A DNA stretch of 64,000 bases, taken from assembly GCA_021155195.1 (NCBI GenBank), contig JAJNPV010000042.1:248001-312000 (forward strand), in the 5' to 3' direction. Source of the stretch: Ohtaekwangia sp. (GTDB lineage Bacteria; Bacteroidota; Bacteroidia; Cytophagales; Cyclobacteriaceae). The notes under the pieces are model-generated. The model was not told the DNA's origin. It made no database searches and saw only the letters and a list, made by a program, of their open reading frames with translations. A program made the position numbers and the translations under genes. Below, one piece after another: positions 52,829 to 63,017 of the stretch. How positions within the stretch are numbered: position 1 is the first letter of the stretch; every line of letters starts with the position of its first letter.

Positions 52829-55800
52829 ATGCCTTTTAAGAAGAAAATTAGTTCTCTGTTTCAACTTCGCATTATCTATGTAGCAACAACTATTTTTTTA
52901 ATAGCACTTTCCTTTTTTGTGTTTAAACAGGTTGAACGCCTGATAGAATCTTCCCATTTAGTAAAGAAGACAACTGAAGTTTCGCATGAGCTTGAAAGAT
53001 TAATTGGTAGCCTTAAAGATGCAGAGACTGGCCATCGAAGTTATTTACTAACTCACGATTCTGTATTTCTTACAACTTTTACAAACGGATTATCAGAATA
53101 TGCTACGCGCTTGAAAACCTTGCGTGAGCTTACGAAGGGAAATGAGATTCAACATAAAAATCTGATCGAACTTGAACGGATCGGCTTAGCACAAGAACGA
53201 TTTATGTTAAAGATATTAGAAGTGGATAAAGTGCGCAAACCCACCGCCCCCGAAATAGAGTATGGTAAATCAATTATGGATAGCCTACGGAAGCAGATAA
53301 CTAGTATGAATGATATGGAGAATAATCTACTAAGTCAGCGAAGTGAACTTTTTAAAAAACAATCGATTTTTACACCGCTTTTCCTTCTTACTATCAGTCT
53401 TGGTGCTTTAGCTATTCTTGTACTTTCTTATTACAAACTCCACTCAGAATTAACTCGTTCGCTTGTTATGCAACGTGATCAGCGAGTGATGGTAAAAGAA
53501 GCTCCTGCCTTTATTTGTGTCATGCGCGGACCAGATCATTTATTTGAAATGGCAAATGATCAATTCCTAAAGATGATTGGCAATAGAGATATTTTAGGAA
53601 AACCAATTCGAGAGGCGTTACCTGAGTTGGAACAACAAGGCTTCCATCAATTGCTGGATAATGTATTTAAAACTGGACAATCGCATGCAGGCACTGAAGT
53701 ACTTGTAAAGATCAATAGAGATAATGTATCGAATGAGCATTTCGTCAATTTCGAATTCAGGGCTTCTGTTAATGAAAGGGGAAAAATAGATGGAATTTTA
53801 GTATACGGACTTGATGTTACCGAACAGGTATTGATCAGAAAAAAAATTGAAGAGAATGAGGCGCAACTTCGCATTGCCATGGAAGGTGGAGAGTTGGGTA
53901 CTTTTGATTTTATCCCTCATTCGAATAAGTTGTTTTGGTCTTCCAAAACCAAAGAATTGTTTGGCTTGCCGGCAGATGCTGAAGTGAACTATGATGTATA
54001 TTTAAATGCTATCCATCCTGAAGATAGAGATAAATCCGAACTGATTTTAGAATCATTTTTCGAGACTCAAAATCAAAATATGTATGAAGTGGAGTATCGC
54101 ACCAAAGGAATTACGGATGGTAAATTGCGGTGGGTTCGATCTAAAGGAAAAGCAACCTTTAATGCGGAGGGCAAACCATTGCGCATAGCAGGTGTAGTGC
54201 AGGATGTTACGCAACGCAAGCTTGCTGAAGAAATCGTCAAGAAAAGTGAAGATCAATTCAGGAAATTGGTAATGGGTTTGCCTGCAGCGGTTTATTCGTG
54301 TGATGCTCAAGGGCGAATTACCTATTACAACGAAAGAGCGGCAAAGCTATGGGGACGTTCACCAATAATTGGTCAGGATTTATGGTGTGGGTCATGGAAA
54401 ATATATCACTCGGATGGTACACCCCTACCATTGGATACTTGTCCGATGGCCATTGCTATTAAAGAAGGAAGGTCAATCATGGGTGAGGAACTTATCCTAG
54501 AGAGACAGGATGGTACCCGCGTAATAGTACTAGTACATCCTCAACCCCAATTTGGATTATCGGGTGAAATTACCGGAGCAATTAATACTCTTATAGATGT
54601 AACTGACCAAGTGAATGCCCTAAGATCATTAACGGAAAGTGAAGCGCGGTTTCGCTCCCTTGCTGATAGCGCCCCAGTTTTGATTTGGATGTCTGGTAAG
54701 GATAAGCTTCGTTATTATTTTAATGCAAGTTGGCTTGAATTTACCGGACGAACGATGCAGGAGGAGGTTGGTAATGCATTGGCGGAAGGAATTCATCCAG
54801 ACGATTTTCATAGATGCCTGAGTGCATACATCACTGCTTTTAACAAACGCGAAGGATTTTATTTAGAGTATCGTTTAAAGCGGCATGATGGCGAGTATCG
54901 GTGGATTTCGGACAAAGGAAGTCCTCGTTATGTAGGTGGGGAATTTCAAGGCTACATAGGTGCCTGTATGGATATCCATAAGCAAACAACCTATGTTAAC
55001 ACACTCCGGGAAAGTGAAAGTAGGTTCCGAAATTTAGCTGAAGCCTTGCCACAATTAGTATGGGTAACTAATGCACAAGGTGTAAATGAATATACTTCGC
55101 AGCAATGGGAACAATACACAGGTGTGAAACCGGGCGGGATGGAGGTATGGAATGCCATCGTTCACCCCGATGATTTGGAAGCCATTAGTGCAGCATGGAT
55201 GCAAAGTCTTTCAACGGGAGAAATTTACAAATCGGATGTGCGTCTTAAAAGTAAATCGGGTGAGTATAGATGGTTTATGGTAAATGGTGAACCTATTCGC
55301 GATGAAAGAAATAGGATAATTAAATGGGTAGGTGCTTTTACGGATATAAATACAGAAAAGGAATTTTCTCAACAATTGGAAAATCAAGTTCAACAACGAA
55401 CTTATGAGCTAGCGCTTAAAAATGCTGACCTGGAAAAAATGAATAAAGAACTTGAGTCGTTTGCATACATCTCCAGTCACGATCTGCAAGAACCATTACG
55501 AAAAATTCAAACCTTCTCAGCGCGTATTTTAGAGCGGGACGGTAGTGGTCTTTCGGAAACGGGAAAGGATTATTTTCATAGAATGCGCGGTGCGGCTGGC
55601 CGCATGCAACGGCTTATTGAGGATCTGCTGGCATTCTCGAGAGCCAGCACAGGTGAACGTAAATTTGAAAGGGTTTATCTCAATGATATCGTTGAAGAAG
55701 TAAGAGCGGAATTGAAAGATTCTATTGTTGAAAAAAATGCAGTGCTAGAAGTAGCTCAGCTTTGTGAAACCAGTATCATCCCATTTCAGTTTCGACAACT

Positions 55801-56155
55801 GTTGCACAATTTGATTGGTAATTCGTTAAAGTTTACTAAACCCGGCATGCCGCCTCATATAATAATAGATAGTGAGAAGGTAGATATCGATGGCGCATAC
55901 TTTTGTCATATTCGACTAAAGGATAATGGAATCGGATTTGAATCACAATACAATGAGCGGATATTTGAAGTTTTTCAACGCTTACACGGCAAAAGTGAAT
56001 ATGTAGGCACGGGAATCGGATTGGCGATTGTAAAGAAAATAGTAGAAAACCATGGCGGATTTATAAAAGCAACCGGGCAGGTAGATAACGGAGCTACATT
56101 TGATATTTTCATTCCGGCAGAACCAATTCAACAAGTCACTAATTTTAAATCTTAA
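52829..56155 (+). CDS. CHASE3 multi-PAS sensor histidine kinase
   Basis: The 1108-residue kinase has two membrane helices (about 14-34 and 183-204) enclosing a CHASE3-type periplasmic helical sensor, which shows the family's LKDAETGHRSYLLT motif. Five PAS domains follow (about 220-335, 345-460, 470-590, 600-725 and 730-850); several end in a DVTQRK- or DIHKQT-like PAC. HisKA carries His884 in YISSHDLQEPLRKIQ, and HATPase_c has NLIGNSLKFTKPG, DNGIGFESQY and GTGIGLAIVKKIV. The kinase core is close to the partial kinase at the right edge. The receiver protein at 52052 is a probable partner. Confidence 0.94.
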   Translation: MPFKKKISSLFQLRIIYVATTIFLIALSFFVFKQVERLIESSHLVKKTTEVSHELERLIGSLKDAETGHRSYLLTHDSVFLTTFTNGLSEYATRLKTLRELTKGNEIQHKNLIELERIGLAQERFMLKILEVDKVRKPTAPEIEYGKSIMDSLRKQITSMNDMENNLLSQRSELFKKQSIFTPLFLLTISLGALAILVLSYYKLHSELTRSLVMQRDQRVMVKEAPAFICVMRGPDHLFEMANDQFLKMIGNRDILGKPIREALPELEQQGFHQLLDNVFKTGQSHAGTEVLVKINRDNVSNEHFVNFEFRASVNERGKIDGILVYGLDVTEQVLIRKKIEENEAQLRIAMEGGELGTFDFIPHSNKLFWSSKTKELFGLPADAEVNYDVYLNAIHPEDRDKSELILESFFETQNQNMYEVEYRTKGITDGKLRWVRSKGKATFNAEGKPLRIAGVVQDVTQRKLAEEIVKKSEDQFRKLVMGLPAAVYSCDAQGRITYYNERAAKLWGRSPIIGQDLWCGSWKIYHSDGTPLPLDTCPMAIAIKEGRSIMGEELILERQDGTRVIVLVHPQPQFGLSGEITGAINTLIDVTDQVNALRSLTESEARFRSLADSAPVLIWMSGKDKLRYYFNASWLEFTGRTMQEEVGNALAEGIHPDDFHRCLSAYITAFNKREGFYLEYRLKRHDGEYRWISDKGSPRYVGGEFQGYIGACMDIHKQTTYVNTLRESESRFRNLAEALPQLVWVTNAQGVNEYTSQQWEQYTGVKPGGMEVWNAIVHPDDLEAISAAWMQSLSTGEIYKSDVRLKSKSGEYRWFMVNGEPIRDERNRIIKWVGAFTDINTEKEFSQQLENQVQQRTYELALKNADLEKMNKELESFAYISSHDLQEPLRKIQTFSARILERDGSGLSETGKDYFHRMRGAAGRMQRLIEDLLAFSRASTGERKFERVYLNDIVEEVRAELKDSIVEKNAVLEVAQLCETSIIPFQFRQLLHNLIGNSLKFTKPGMPPHIIIDSEKVDIDGAYFCHIRLKDNGIGFESQYNERIFEVFQRLHGKSEYVGTGIGLAIVKKIVENHGGFIKATGQVDNGATFDIFIPAEPIQQVTNFKS

Positions 56156-56365
56156 ACAATTTGGTTCCTAAAAGACCCTTTAAAAAATCAGCATGCCTTA
56201 AATTTTTGAGTCTATACAAATACACACCTGTATAAATTATTTCCCTACGCATTTCTGATCAGATGCGTGAGGTGTCTTTTTTCGAACGTTAATTGTGTGG
56301 CATACTTTTTTACCTGTGAATTAACAGAAATAACTTAAAAGGTAAACACTTAAAACTAACGTATC

Positions 56366-56830
56366 ATGAAAAACGAAAAGCAAATTGACGTTCTTAACAA
56401 GCTCATTGAAATTAACAATGACAGAATTGAAGGTTACGAAACTGCATCGGAAGAGACCAAGGAACCTGATTTAAAGGAATTGTTCTCCAGGTTATCAGAG
56501 ACCAGTGTAAAATGCAAAGAAGATTTGATCTCGGAAGTTTTTCGATTAGGGGGAGAGCCTACCGAAGGAACCCGGACTTCAGGAAAATTTTTTAGGGCAT
56601 GGATGGATATTAAAACTTCCCTTGCCGGAAATGATAGAAAAGCTATTCTTAGTTCTTGCGAATTTGGTGAAGATGTTGCCGTAGCAACTTATGCAAATGT
56701 TCAAAAAAATAATACTGAGGATTTGAATGCAGATCAAATGGGCATGGTAATACTTCAACATCAGCAAATAAAGGCTGATCATGATGAAGTGAAATCGCTT
56801 CGTGATGAACTGGTTGATGCTGAAAAGTAA
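56366..56830 (+). CDS. PA2169 family (DUF2383) four-helix protein
   Basis: The 154-residue protein is an all-helical ferritin-like bundle of the PA2169/DUF2383 type: LNKLIEINNDRIEGYETASE, LFSRLSETSVKCKEDLISEV, GTRTSGKFFRAWMDIKTSLA and SCEFGEDVAVATYANVQ. No complete di-iron ligand set is obvious. The family is induced by stress in several phyla; function unknown. It is a single gene with its own terminator. Confidence 0.92.
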   Translation: MKNEKQIDVLNKLIEINNDRIEGYETASEETKEPDLKELFSRLSETSVKCKEDLISEVFRLGGEPTEGTRTSGKFFRAWMDIKTSLAGNDRKAILSSCEFGEDVAVATYANVQKNNTEDLNADQMGMVILQHQQIKADHDEVKSLRDELVDAEK

Positions 56831-56872
56831 CAGTCACAAGCAATGAAAGCACCCCGCGGGTAGAATTGAAGG

Positions 56873-56905
56873 AGGGCTATCTAATACGGATAGCCCTTTA
56901 TTTTT
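56873..56905 (+). terminator. Rho-independent terminator
   Basis: The stem AGGGCTATC (56873-56881) with GATAGCCCT (56889-56897) is followed by a T-rich run. Confidence 0.9.
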
Positions 56906-56917
56906 AAACAGATTCAA

Positions 56918-58123
56918 ATGAGAATACGATCGGACGAAACTTATTGGTTATTAAAGAATGGGTTATTAACAGTGCATCCATCCTTGCAAGAAAACACACG
57001 ATGCGATGTGCTGATAGTGGGAGGAGGAATTACCGGTGCTTTAATGGCTTATCAATGTGGTCTGGATGGATACAACGTCATTTTAATCGATAAAAGAGAT
57101 ATTGCTTTTGGAAGTACATGTGCCAGTACTTCTATGTTGCAGTATGAAATTGATGAGCCGTTACATTCATTAAAGGAAAAAGTGGGAAATACTGTAGCGA
57201 TAGATTGTTATCGGGAAGGGGTAAGGGCAATTGAGAATTTAGAGAACCTTATTAAGGACTTAAAATTAGCTTGTGGTTTCGAACGCAAAGAGAGTTTATA
57301 TTTACTACGCTCGTCAAAAGATGAGAAGTGGTTTGAGAAAGAGTATCATGCACGCCAACAAGCCGGCCTGCCAGTTAATTTTTTAACAAAGGAATCAATT
57401 CAAAATAAATATAAGGCAAGTGCGGAGGCCGGAATTCTGTCTACCTCCGGTGCAAGTATAGATGCCTACGCTTTCACCCATCAATTACTTAAAATCTGCG
57501 TTGATAGATTTGATCTAAAAATCTATGATCACACTGTGCTTGAGGAGGTAGTGTATAAAGCTGGGAATCACACAGCCAAGGTGGGAGGAGAATTCAATAT
57601 ACATTTTAAGGTTATTTTATATGCTACGGGATATGAATCGCAAGCTCAAATACCTAAGAAAGTGGCTTCGCTTATCAGTACCTATGCATTTGTGTCTGAA
57701 CCAATACTCCACTTACCTAAGTACCTTAAGGATACTATTTTTTGGGATACGCAAGATCCATATCTGTATATGAGAACAACGGAGGATAATAGAGTGCTTG
57801 TTGGAGGAGCTGATGAAAATTTTAAAAATCCAGTGAGAAGAGATTTATTAATCGAGAAGAAAGAACTCCATCTCATTAAACAACTTGCTGAATTATTCCC
57901 GCAACTTAATGTTATCCCTGATTTTAGTTGGGCTGGTACTTTTGGTGTAACCAAAGATTCGCTGCCCTATATTGGTCCCTATCTTAAGAAACCAAACACT
58001 TATTATATTCTTGGATTTGGGGGTAATGGAATAACATTTAGCGTTATGGGAATGCAGATTATTTCCGATGCACTTGCCGGAAGATCCAATAGATTTGTTG
58101 AATATTTTAGATTTGGAAGATAG
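56918..58123 (+). CDS. FAD-dependent oxidoreductase (DAO family)
   Basis: The 401-residue protein has the N-terminal dinucleotide motif VLIVGGGITGALMAYQ (31-46) and IDKRDIAFGSTCASTS, both typical of the D-amino-acid oxidase/glycine oxidase group. The C-terminal FAD contact is DSLPYIGPYLKKPNTYYILG, followed by GFGGNGITFSVMG. No Rieske domain is attached. The substrate, probably an amino acid or other secondary amine, cannot be inferred from neighbours. It is a single gene. Confidence 0.9.
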   Translation: MRIRSDETYWLLKNGLLTVHPSLQENTRCDVLIVGGGITGALMAYQCGLDGYNVILIDKRDIAFGSTCASTSMLQYEIDEPLHSLKEKVGNTVAIDCYREGVRAIENLENLIKDLKLACGFERKESLYLLRSSKDEKWFEKEYHARQQAGLPVNFLTKESIQNKYKASAEAGILSTSGASIDAYAFTHQLLKICVDRFDLKIYDHTVLEEVVYKAGNHTAKVGGEFNIHFKVILYATGYESQAQIPKKVASLISTYAFVSEPILHLPKYLKDTIFWDTQDPYLYMRTTEDNRVLVGGADENFKNPVRRDLLIEKKELHLIKQLAELFPQLNVIPDFSWAGTFGVTKDSLPYIGPYLKKPNTYYILGFGGNGITFSVMGMQIISDALAGRSNRFVEYFRFGR

Positions 58124-58324
58124 CTTGTCTTTTTATTTTTTCTTTGACAGTAATGGACTTTGGAGGATGAATTTATAAAACAAAAACGGCAGAGTGCTAT
58201 ACCATACAAATTAAAATGTAGAAACTAATTCCCGCATTGTGGATTGGTTGCTCATCAAAAGCCAGTTTGAACGACTATAGTCTGGTTAATTTTATTGGTA
58301 CAATTATGACACTCGCAATATGCA

Positions 58325-59074
58325 ATGAGAAACTCTATTTGGGTACAGATTGCAGATGCATCCCTATTCCTGGCCAAGATATTTAGAAACATTTTCCGTT
58401 CGCCTCTGGAAGTTAAAGAGGTAATCAATCAAAGCTATCAAATGGGCGTGAAGTCCATTTTTCTGATTTCTTTCACTTCCCTTTTAGCAGGCATTGTCTT
58501 CACAAAACAATCTCAACCTTCTTTGGCTTCCTTTGGTGCAGTATCCTGGTTACCATCACTGGTTTCACAAGCTGTGGTTAGATCATTGGGGCCACTTATA
58601 ACTGGTCTTATTTGTGCCGGAAAATTAGGGTCGAACATAGGAGCAGAGTTAGGCAGCATGCGTGTTACTGAGCAGATTGATGCAATGGAAGTTTCAGCTT
58701 CACGGCCTTTTTCATATTTGGTAGTATCGCGGGTGCTGGCAGCTACTTTAGTTTTACCCATCCTGGTGGTTTACTCAGACATCGTATCCTTGTTTGGCTC
58801 GTTTTTAATGGTAAACACTTTCTCCAGCACAAGTATCAATCTTTATATCAGCGAAGCTTCAGGATCGATCACACTACTGGATGTTAATGCTTCTATGATA
58901 AAGTCAGCGCTCTTCGGTTTTGCGATAGGATGCATTGGCTCTTATAATGGATACAATGCGAAGAGTGGTACTACCGGTGTTGGTAAAGCGGCCAACAAGG
59001 CAGTAGTAACCTCTATGATGTCCATATTCATCATTGATTTAATTATGCTTCAATTCCTAAACTTCTTTCGATGA
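58325..59074 (+). CDS. mlaE: MlaE-type ABC transporter permease
   Basis: The 249-residue permease has an amphipathic N-terminus (ADASLFLAKIFRNIFRSPLE) and five helices, with the MlaE/YrbE motifs GLICAGKLGSNIGAELGSMR and TEQIDAMEVSASRP. It moves phospholipid between the inner membrane and the periplasmic MCE protein. It overlaps the ATPase gene by 4 bases. A CCCGCATTGTGGA motif, like the boxes at 50831 and 52558, lies at 58231-58243 upstream. Confidence 0.95.
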   Translation: MRNSIWVQIADASLFLAKIFRNIFRSPLEVKEVINQSYQMGVKSIFLISFTSLLAGIVFTKQSQPSLASFGAVSWLPSLVSQAVVRSLGPLITGLICAGKLGSNIGAELGSMRVTEQIDAMEVSASRPFSYLVVSRVLAATLVLPILVVYSDIVSLFGSFLMVNTFSSTSINLYISEASGSITLLDVNASMIKSALFGFAIGCIGSYNGYNAKSGTTGVGKAANKAVVTSMMSIFIIDLIMLQFLNFFR

Positions 59075-59835
59075 AATGGAACGAACATCATACTGATAAA
59101 GCCGTTGTTACCCTGGATAGGGTTTCTAAAAAATTTGGGCAGCGGGTAATTTTAAATGAATTGTCTCTTGCACTATATGAACAGGAAAACCTTGTTATTC
59201 TTGGCAAATCCGGAGCTGGTAAATCTGTTTTAATTAAATGTCTTGTTGGCCTTATCCGTCCAGACTCAGGTAGGATAACCATTCTTGGTAAGGATATTAC
59301 CCAACTAAGTGAAGAAGAGCTTAATGCCACTCGATTACAAGTCGGGTTCTCGTTTCAGAGCAGTGCGTTATACGACTCCATGACAATTTTTGAAAATCTT
59401 GCCTTCCCGATACGAAGAACTAATTCGATAATAAGTGAATCTGAGATTGAGACTAGAGTAAATGAAAGACTAGAAGAAGTAGGTTTATTACACACCAAAG
59501 ATCAGTTGCCTTCTGAACTCTCGGGAGGTATGAAAAAAAGAATAGGGATTGCGCGCACGTTAATCTTGAATCCAAAAATTATGCTTTACGATGAACCTAC
59601 GGCAGGGTTAGATCCTGAAACAGCTTCGGATATTAATGACCTGATCCTTCAGGTACAAAAGAAGCATCATACTTCGTCAATTATTATTACGCATGACCTT
59701 AGTTGTGCGCATGCCACTGGCGACAGGATAATTGGGCTTTTTGATGGATACAATAAAATTGAAGGTGATTATGAAACCTTGAAAAATAATCCACCTCCCG
59801 AATTGATTTCGTTTTTTAATTATGCGCAAAACTAA
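59071..59835 (+). CDS. mlaF: MlaF-type ABC ATPase
   Basis: The 254-residue ATPase has Walker A GKSGAGKS (45-52), Q-loop FSFQSSALYDSMT, signature LSGGMKKRIGIAR, Walker B IMLYDEPTAG and H-loop IIITHD. The SALYDSMT text after the Q-loop is typical of MlaF. It powers lipid transport with MlaE and the MCE protein encoded next. Confidence 0.95.
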   Translation: MKWNEHHTDKAVVTLDRVSKKFGQRVILNELSLALYEQENLVILGKSGAGKSVLIKCLVGLIRPDSGRITILGKDITQLSEEELNATRLQVGFSFQSSALYDSMTIFENLAFPIRRTNSIISESEIETRVNERLEEVGLLHTKDQLPSELSGGMKKRIGIARTLILNPKIMLYDEPTAGLDPETASDINDLILQVQKKHHTSSIIITHDLSCAHATGDRIIGLFDGYNKIEGDYETLKNNPPPELISFFNYAQN

Positions 59836-59849
59836 GACAACAATAAGTT

Positions 59850-60812
59850 ATGGAAGATTATAAGAAAAAAATCCAGCTTGGCCTTTTTGTAGCAGGGGGT
59901 GTAGTGCTCTTTCTAGCCGCACTCTTTTATCTGGGAAAAGAGAACAACCTGTTCAATAAAACTTTTACTGTATTAGCAGTTTTCAAAAATGTTGAAGGTC
60001 TGAATTCAGGCGACAATGTTTGGTTGTCAGGAGTTAAAATAGGTACCGTGAAGGATGTAACAATAGTAACTGAGGGAAAAGTGATTGTAAGCATGGCATT
60101 GAAGGAAAAACAAAATCAGTTTATTAAAAAAGATGCAACAGCTTCGGTAGGTTCTGATGGTTTGGTAGGTAATAAAATTGTAGTCATTCGTCCCGGGTTA
60201 TCAAAAACTGAAATTGATGACTATGATACGATAAATTCACAATCACCAGTGGATACGCAGGATGTAATTAATCTGGCCAAAGATGTAGGAACGAATACCA
60301 AGTCCATTACAGGTGATTTAAAATTGATCATCGAAAAGATTAATAGGGGCGAAGGCTTGCTTGGCGAAATAGTAAACGATGGGGAAATCTCACAAGACAT
60401 ACGGGCAACTATTAGTTTGCTTAAGGTAGCTAGCAATAACACTTTAAGGGTATCACAAAAAATGGATGGCTTATTAACTGAAGTGCAGCATGGACAAGGA
60501 TTAATGGCACACTTACTTAACGATTCCTCTTATACGAATTCATTTAAAGCAGCTCTCAAGGATATTTCTGAGGTGGGCGCAAACGCAAAAACAATATCCG
60601 CTGATTTGCAGAAAATTACGGATCAGCTGAATAGTAAAGATAACATCGTTCATGTGCTGATTGCTGACAGTAGTGCCGCTAATGACCTAAAGAAAACGAT
60701 AACCACGGCAACCATGGCTTCAGAAAAATTGGATGAGAATATGACCGCATTACAAAGTAACTTCTTGTTAAGAAGGTATTTTAAGAAAAAGGAGAAGGAA
60801 GCAAAAAACTAG
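59850..60812 (+). CDS. mlaD: MlaD-like MCE domain protein
   Basis: The 320-residue protein has a membrane anchor (about 7-27) and one MCE domain (about 37-115; FTVLAVFKNVEGLNSGDNVW, VSMALKEKQNQFIKKDATA, GNKIVVIRPG). A long helical C-terminal region follows (LKLIIEKINRGEGLLGEIVN, then MDGLLTEVQHGQGLMAHLLN, a repeated motif). The helical part can form a tunnel or needle for lipid passage. It follows mlaF by 14 bases. No MlaB or MlaC gene is present, which is normal in Bacteroidota. Confidence 0.94.
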   Translation: MEDYKKKIQLGLFVAGGVVLFLAALFYLGKENNLFNKTFTVLAVFKNVEGLNSGDNVWLSGVKIGTVKDVTIVTEGKVIVSMALKEKQNQFIKKDATASVGSDGLVGNKIVVIRPGLSKTEIDDYDTINSQSPVDTQDVINLAKDVGTNTKSITGDLKLIIEKINRGEGLLGEIVNDGEISQDIRATISLLKVASNNTLRVSQKMDGLLTEVQHGQGLMAHLLNDSSYTNSFKAALKDISEVGANAKTISADLQKITDQLNSKDNIVHVLIADSSAANDLKKTITTATMASEKLDENMTALQSNFLLRRYFKKKEKEAKN

Positions 60813-60816
60813 AACT

Positions 60817-61524
60817 ATGGATTTCTTTAGTACGAATGTTTTAATCAGCCTGTTAACCCTTACCTTCTTAGAAATAGTATTAGGTATAGACAATATCGTG
60901 TTCGTATCTCTTGTTGCTTCTAGAATGCCTGTAGCTAATCAGAAGCAGGTACGGATTCTTGGGTTAATACTCGCTTTGGTTGGAAGGTTGGTGTTGTTAT
61001 TAGGAATTGGTTGGGTAATAGGATTGAATAAATCTGTATTTCACATAAATGATTTTTCTGTAAGTTTTAGAGATCTTATACTTATAGTTGGAGGTTTGTT
61101 TTTAGTGGGTAAAAGCACGTCTGAGATACACCATAAAATAGAACCTAAAACAAAGCAGGCAGTTAACGTCAAGGCACTAACAGTAAAAGGAGCCATCATA
61201 CAAATTATTCTTCTCGATTTAGTATTCTCACTTGATTCAATCATTACGGCTGTAGGGCTGGTGGATGAGATGGGTGTAATCATAGCTGCTATTAGTATCG
61301 CTATGGTAATTATGCTGGCTTTTTCCAGAAGAATCAGTGAATTTATAAATCAACATCCGGCTATGAAACTTCTTGCTCTTTCTTTCTTATTAATGATCGG
61401 AACGGTTTTAATTGTGGAGGGTTTTCATGTTCATGTTCCGAAGGGATATATTTATTTTTCCATGGCATTTGCGCTGGGCATTGAAATAATTAATATGAAA
61501 ATCAGAAACAATGTCTCTGAATAA
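60817..61524 (+). CDS. TerC family membrane protein
   Basis: The 235-residue protein has seven or so helices with the paired TerC motifs LGIDNIVFVSLVASRM and LDLVFSLDSIITAVGLVDEM, whose acidic residues are thought to bind metal. Family members export manganese or support metal insertion into secreted proteins. It starts 4 bases after mlaD, so it is probably cotranscribed with the Mla genes. Confidence 0.93.
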   Translation: MDFFSTNVLISLLTLTFLEIVLGIDNIVFVSLVASRMPVANQKQVRILGLILALVGRLVLLLGIGWVIGLNKSVFHINDFSVSFRDLILIVGGLFLVGKSTSEIHHKIEPKTKQAVNVKALTVKGAIIQIILLDLVFSLDSIITAVGLVDEMGVIIAAISIAMVIMLAFSRRISEFINQHPAMKLLALSFLLMIGTVLIVEGFHVHVPKGYIYFSMAFALGIEIINMKIRNNVSE

Positions 61525-61758
61525 TATTGAAACGTTTTCATCTTGATCACATAAAGGAGTCAATATTGAGAATGGGGATGTTTCTCTTCACAAGTGAGTA
61601 TTTTTCCAGTCATATAAAAGGTAAAATTCCAACCACACGTATTCTATGAGTGGTTGTATTGATGTGTAGTACACTCAATCGAAATTTTTTAGTGGTCTCA
61701 AATTTGTCCTTTTTCTTAAAATTTTGGTAAGGATTAATTCATAATTAATTATAGAAAA

Positions 61759-62121
61759 ATGAGATATCTAATAATAATTTCTTTATTGCTCCTTGGGGGA
61801 GTAGCCAGGTCACAAAACTTAATTGCTCGACTTGAGGGCAAGTGGAACATAAAAAGATATAGTTCCGCAATTGTAACTGATAAAGGTCGAAATGGAACAA
61901 TTGAGTTTAACCCTGATGGTGAATTTCTTAGTCACGGACTTTTTTTTGGAACTCAAAAGGGAACCTTCAGAACGGATGAAACCAGAAACGTGGTGCTAAT
62001 TGAAACAGAGGCTGGAATCACTGAATGGCAAGTGTATATGAAAGGCAACATGATGAGGCTCTTGTCTACTGAAGATAAGAAGAAGCTCTACCTGATCTAT
62101 TCTAAAGTCAAGGAGGAATAA
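61759..62121 (+). CDS. Secreted lipocalin-like hypothetical protein
   Basis: The 120-residue protein has a signal peptide ending at ARSQ (residue 19) and a short beta-barrel: ARLEGKWNIKRYSSAIV, GTIEFNPDGEFLSHG, GTFRTDETRNVVLIETE and MMRLLSTEDKKKLYLIYSK. This is the pattern of lipocalin-like DUF proteins that open with a LxGxW motif. Ligand unknown. A 7-bp inverted repeat (61630-61636 with 61650-61656) lies in the leader, without a T run. Confidence 0.72.
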   Translation: MRYLIIISLLLLGGVARSQNLIARLEGKWNIKRYSSAIVTDKGRNGTIEFNPDGEFLSHGLFFGTQKGTFRTDETRNVVLIETEAGITEWQVYMKGNMMRLLSTEDKKKLYLIYSKVKEE

Positions 62122-62304
62122 CTAGAGTGGATAAGTTTATAATTCAACTCAGGTGACGAAGACTGTTGGGGCATATATTCACCATATCTTGAGTAATTCA
62201 AATGAATTTTCTACACTCTTTTGCAATTATTTTGGATTAGGACGGCTTTCCTAAGTGGCATTTAATTTGGCATTTGTTTGCTGATCAACTAAAATAATAA
62301 TGCT

Positions 62305-62847
62305 ATGAAATCTGTAACTAGAAAAACAAAAGGAGCAAAAACAAAAATGACTTCTAAAGAATCTTTTGAAAACATTTTCAATGAACTGTTAAAGGATATT
62401 TACTGGGCTGAGAAACATCTGGTGAAGACACTTCCAAAAATGGCAAAGGCGGCTTCCAATCCTGAACTGAAGAAGGGATTTGAACAACATTTAGCTGAAA
62501 CGAAAGGTCAGGTTGAAAAGGTTGAGGAATGTTTTAAGATTCTGAATAAACGACCCGTAGCCAAAAAATGCGAAGCTATGGAGGGCTTGGTAAAGGAAGG
62601 TGAGGAAGTTATTCAAGATCATGAAAGGGGAGACGCAAGAGACGCTGGATTGATTGCAGCTGCCCAGAAAGTTGAACATTATGAAATTTCAGCCTATGGA
62701 ACATTAAGAACCATGGCTAAAGTATTGGGTAAATCAAATTGCGCTGCTTTGTTTGAAGAGATTGAAAACCAGGAAGCTGAAACGGATGAGAAGCTCACGG
62801 AGTTGGCTAGCAGCATTAATCAGCGTGCAGTGGCGGATGATAAATAG
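62305..62847 (+). CDS. DUF892 / YciE-YciF ferritin-like protein
   Basis: The 180-residue protein has the YciF-type ferritin-like bundle: FNELLKDIYWAEKHLVKTLP, LKKGFEQHLAETKGQVEKVE, ARDAGLIAAAQKVEHYEISA and LFEEIENQEAETDEKLTEL. The Glu and His-Glu residues at these places are the presumed di-iron ligands. A Lys-rich N-terminal extension of about 15 residues precedes it (an internal ATG at residue 16 is possible). It is a stress protein of unclear chemistry. Confidence 0.93.
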   Translation: MKSVTRKTKGAKTKMTSKESFENIFNELLKDIYWAEKHLVKTLPKMAKAASNPELKKGFEQHLAETKGQVEKVEECFKILNKRPVAKKCEAMEGLVKEGEEVIQDHERGDARDAGLIAAAQKVEHYEISAYGTLRTMAKVLGKSNCAALFEEIENQEAETDEKLTELASSINQRAVADDK

Positions 62848-63017
62848 TCGAGGCCTACTAGCATGGAAGTTATAATTCTACATTATTCATCCTTTTATTA
62901 CGATGAGTGAAAGTTGAATTATTGAATCTCAAAAAAAAGTTTTGAGATGGGGTAAATGAAAGTGCTTTTTAACTGGACAATAATAAATAAATTAAAAAAT
63001 TATAAAATAGAACTACT

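Noticed and set aside
61630..61656. Inverted repeat before the lipocalin-like gene as a terminator for terC
   Set aside because: The stem is only 7 bp and has no following T run, so I do not call it a terminator.
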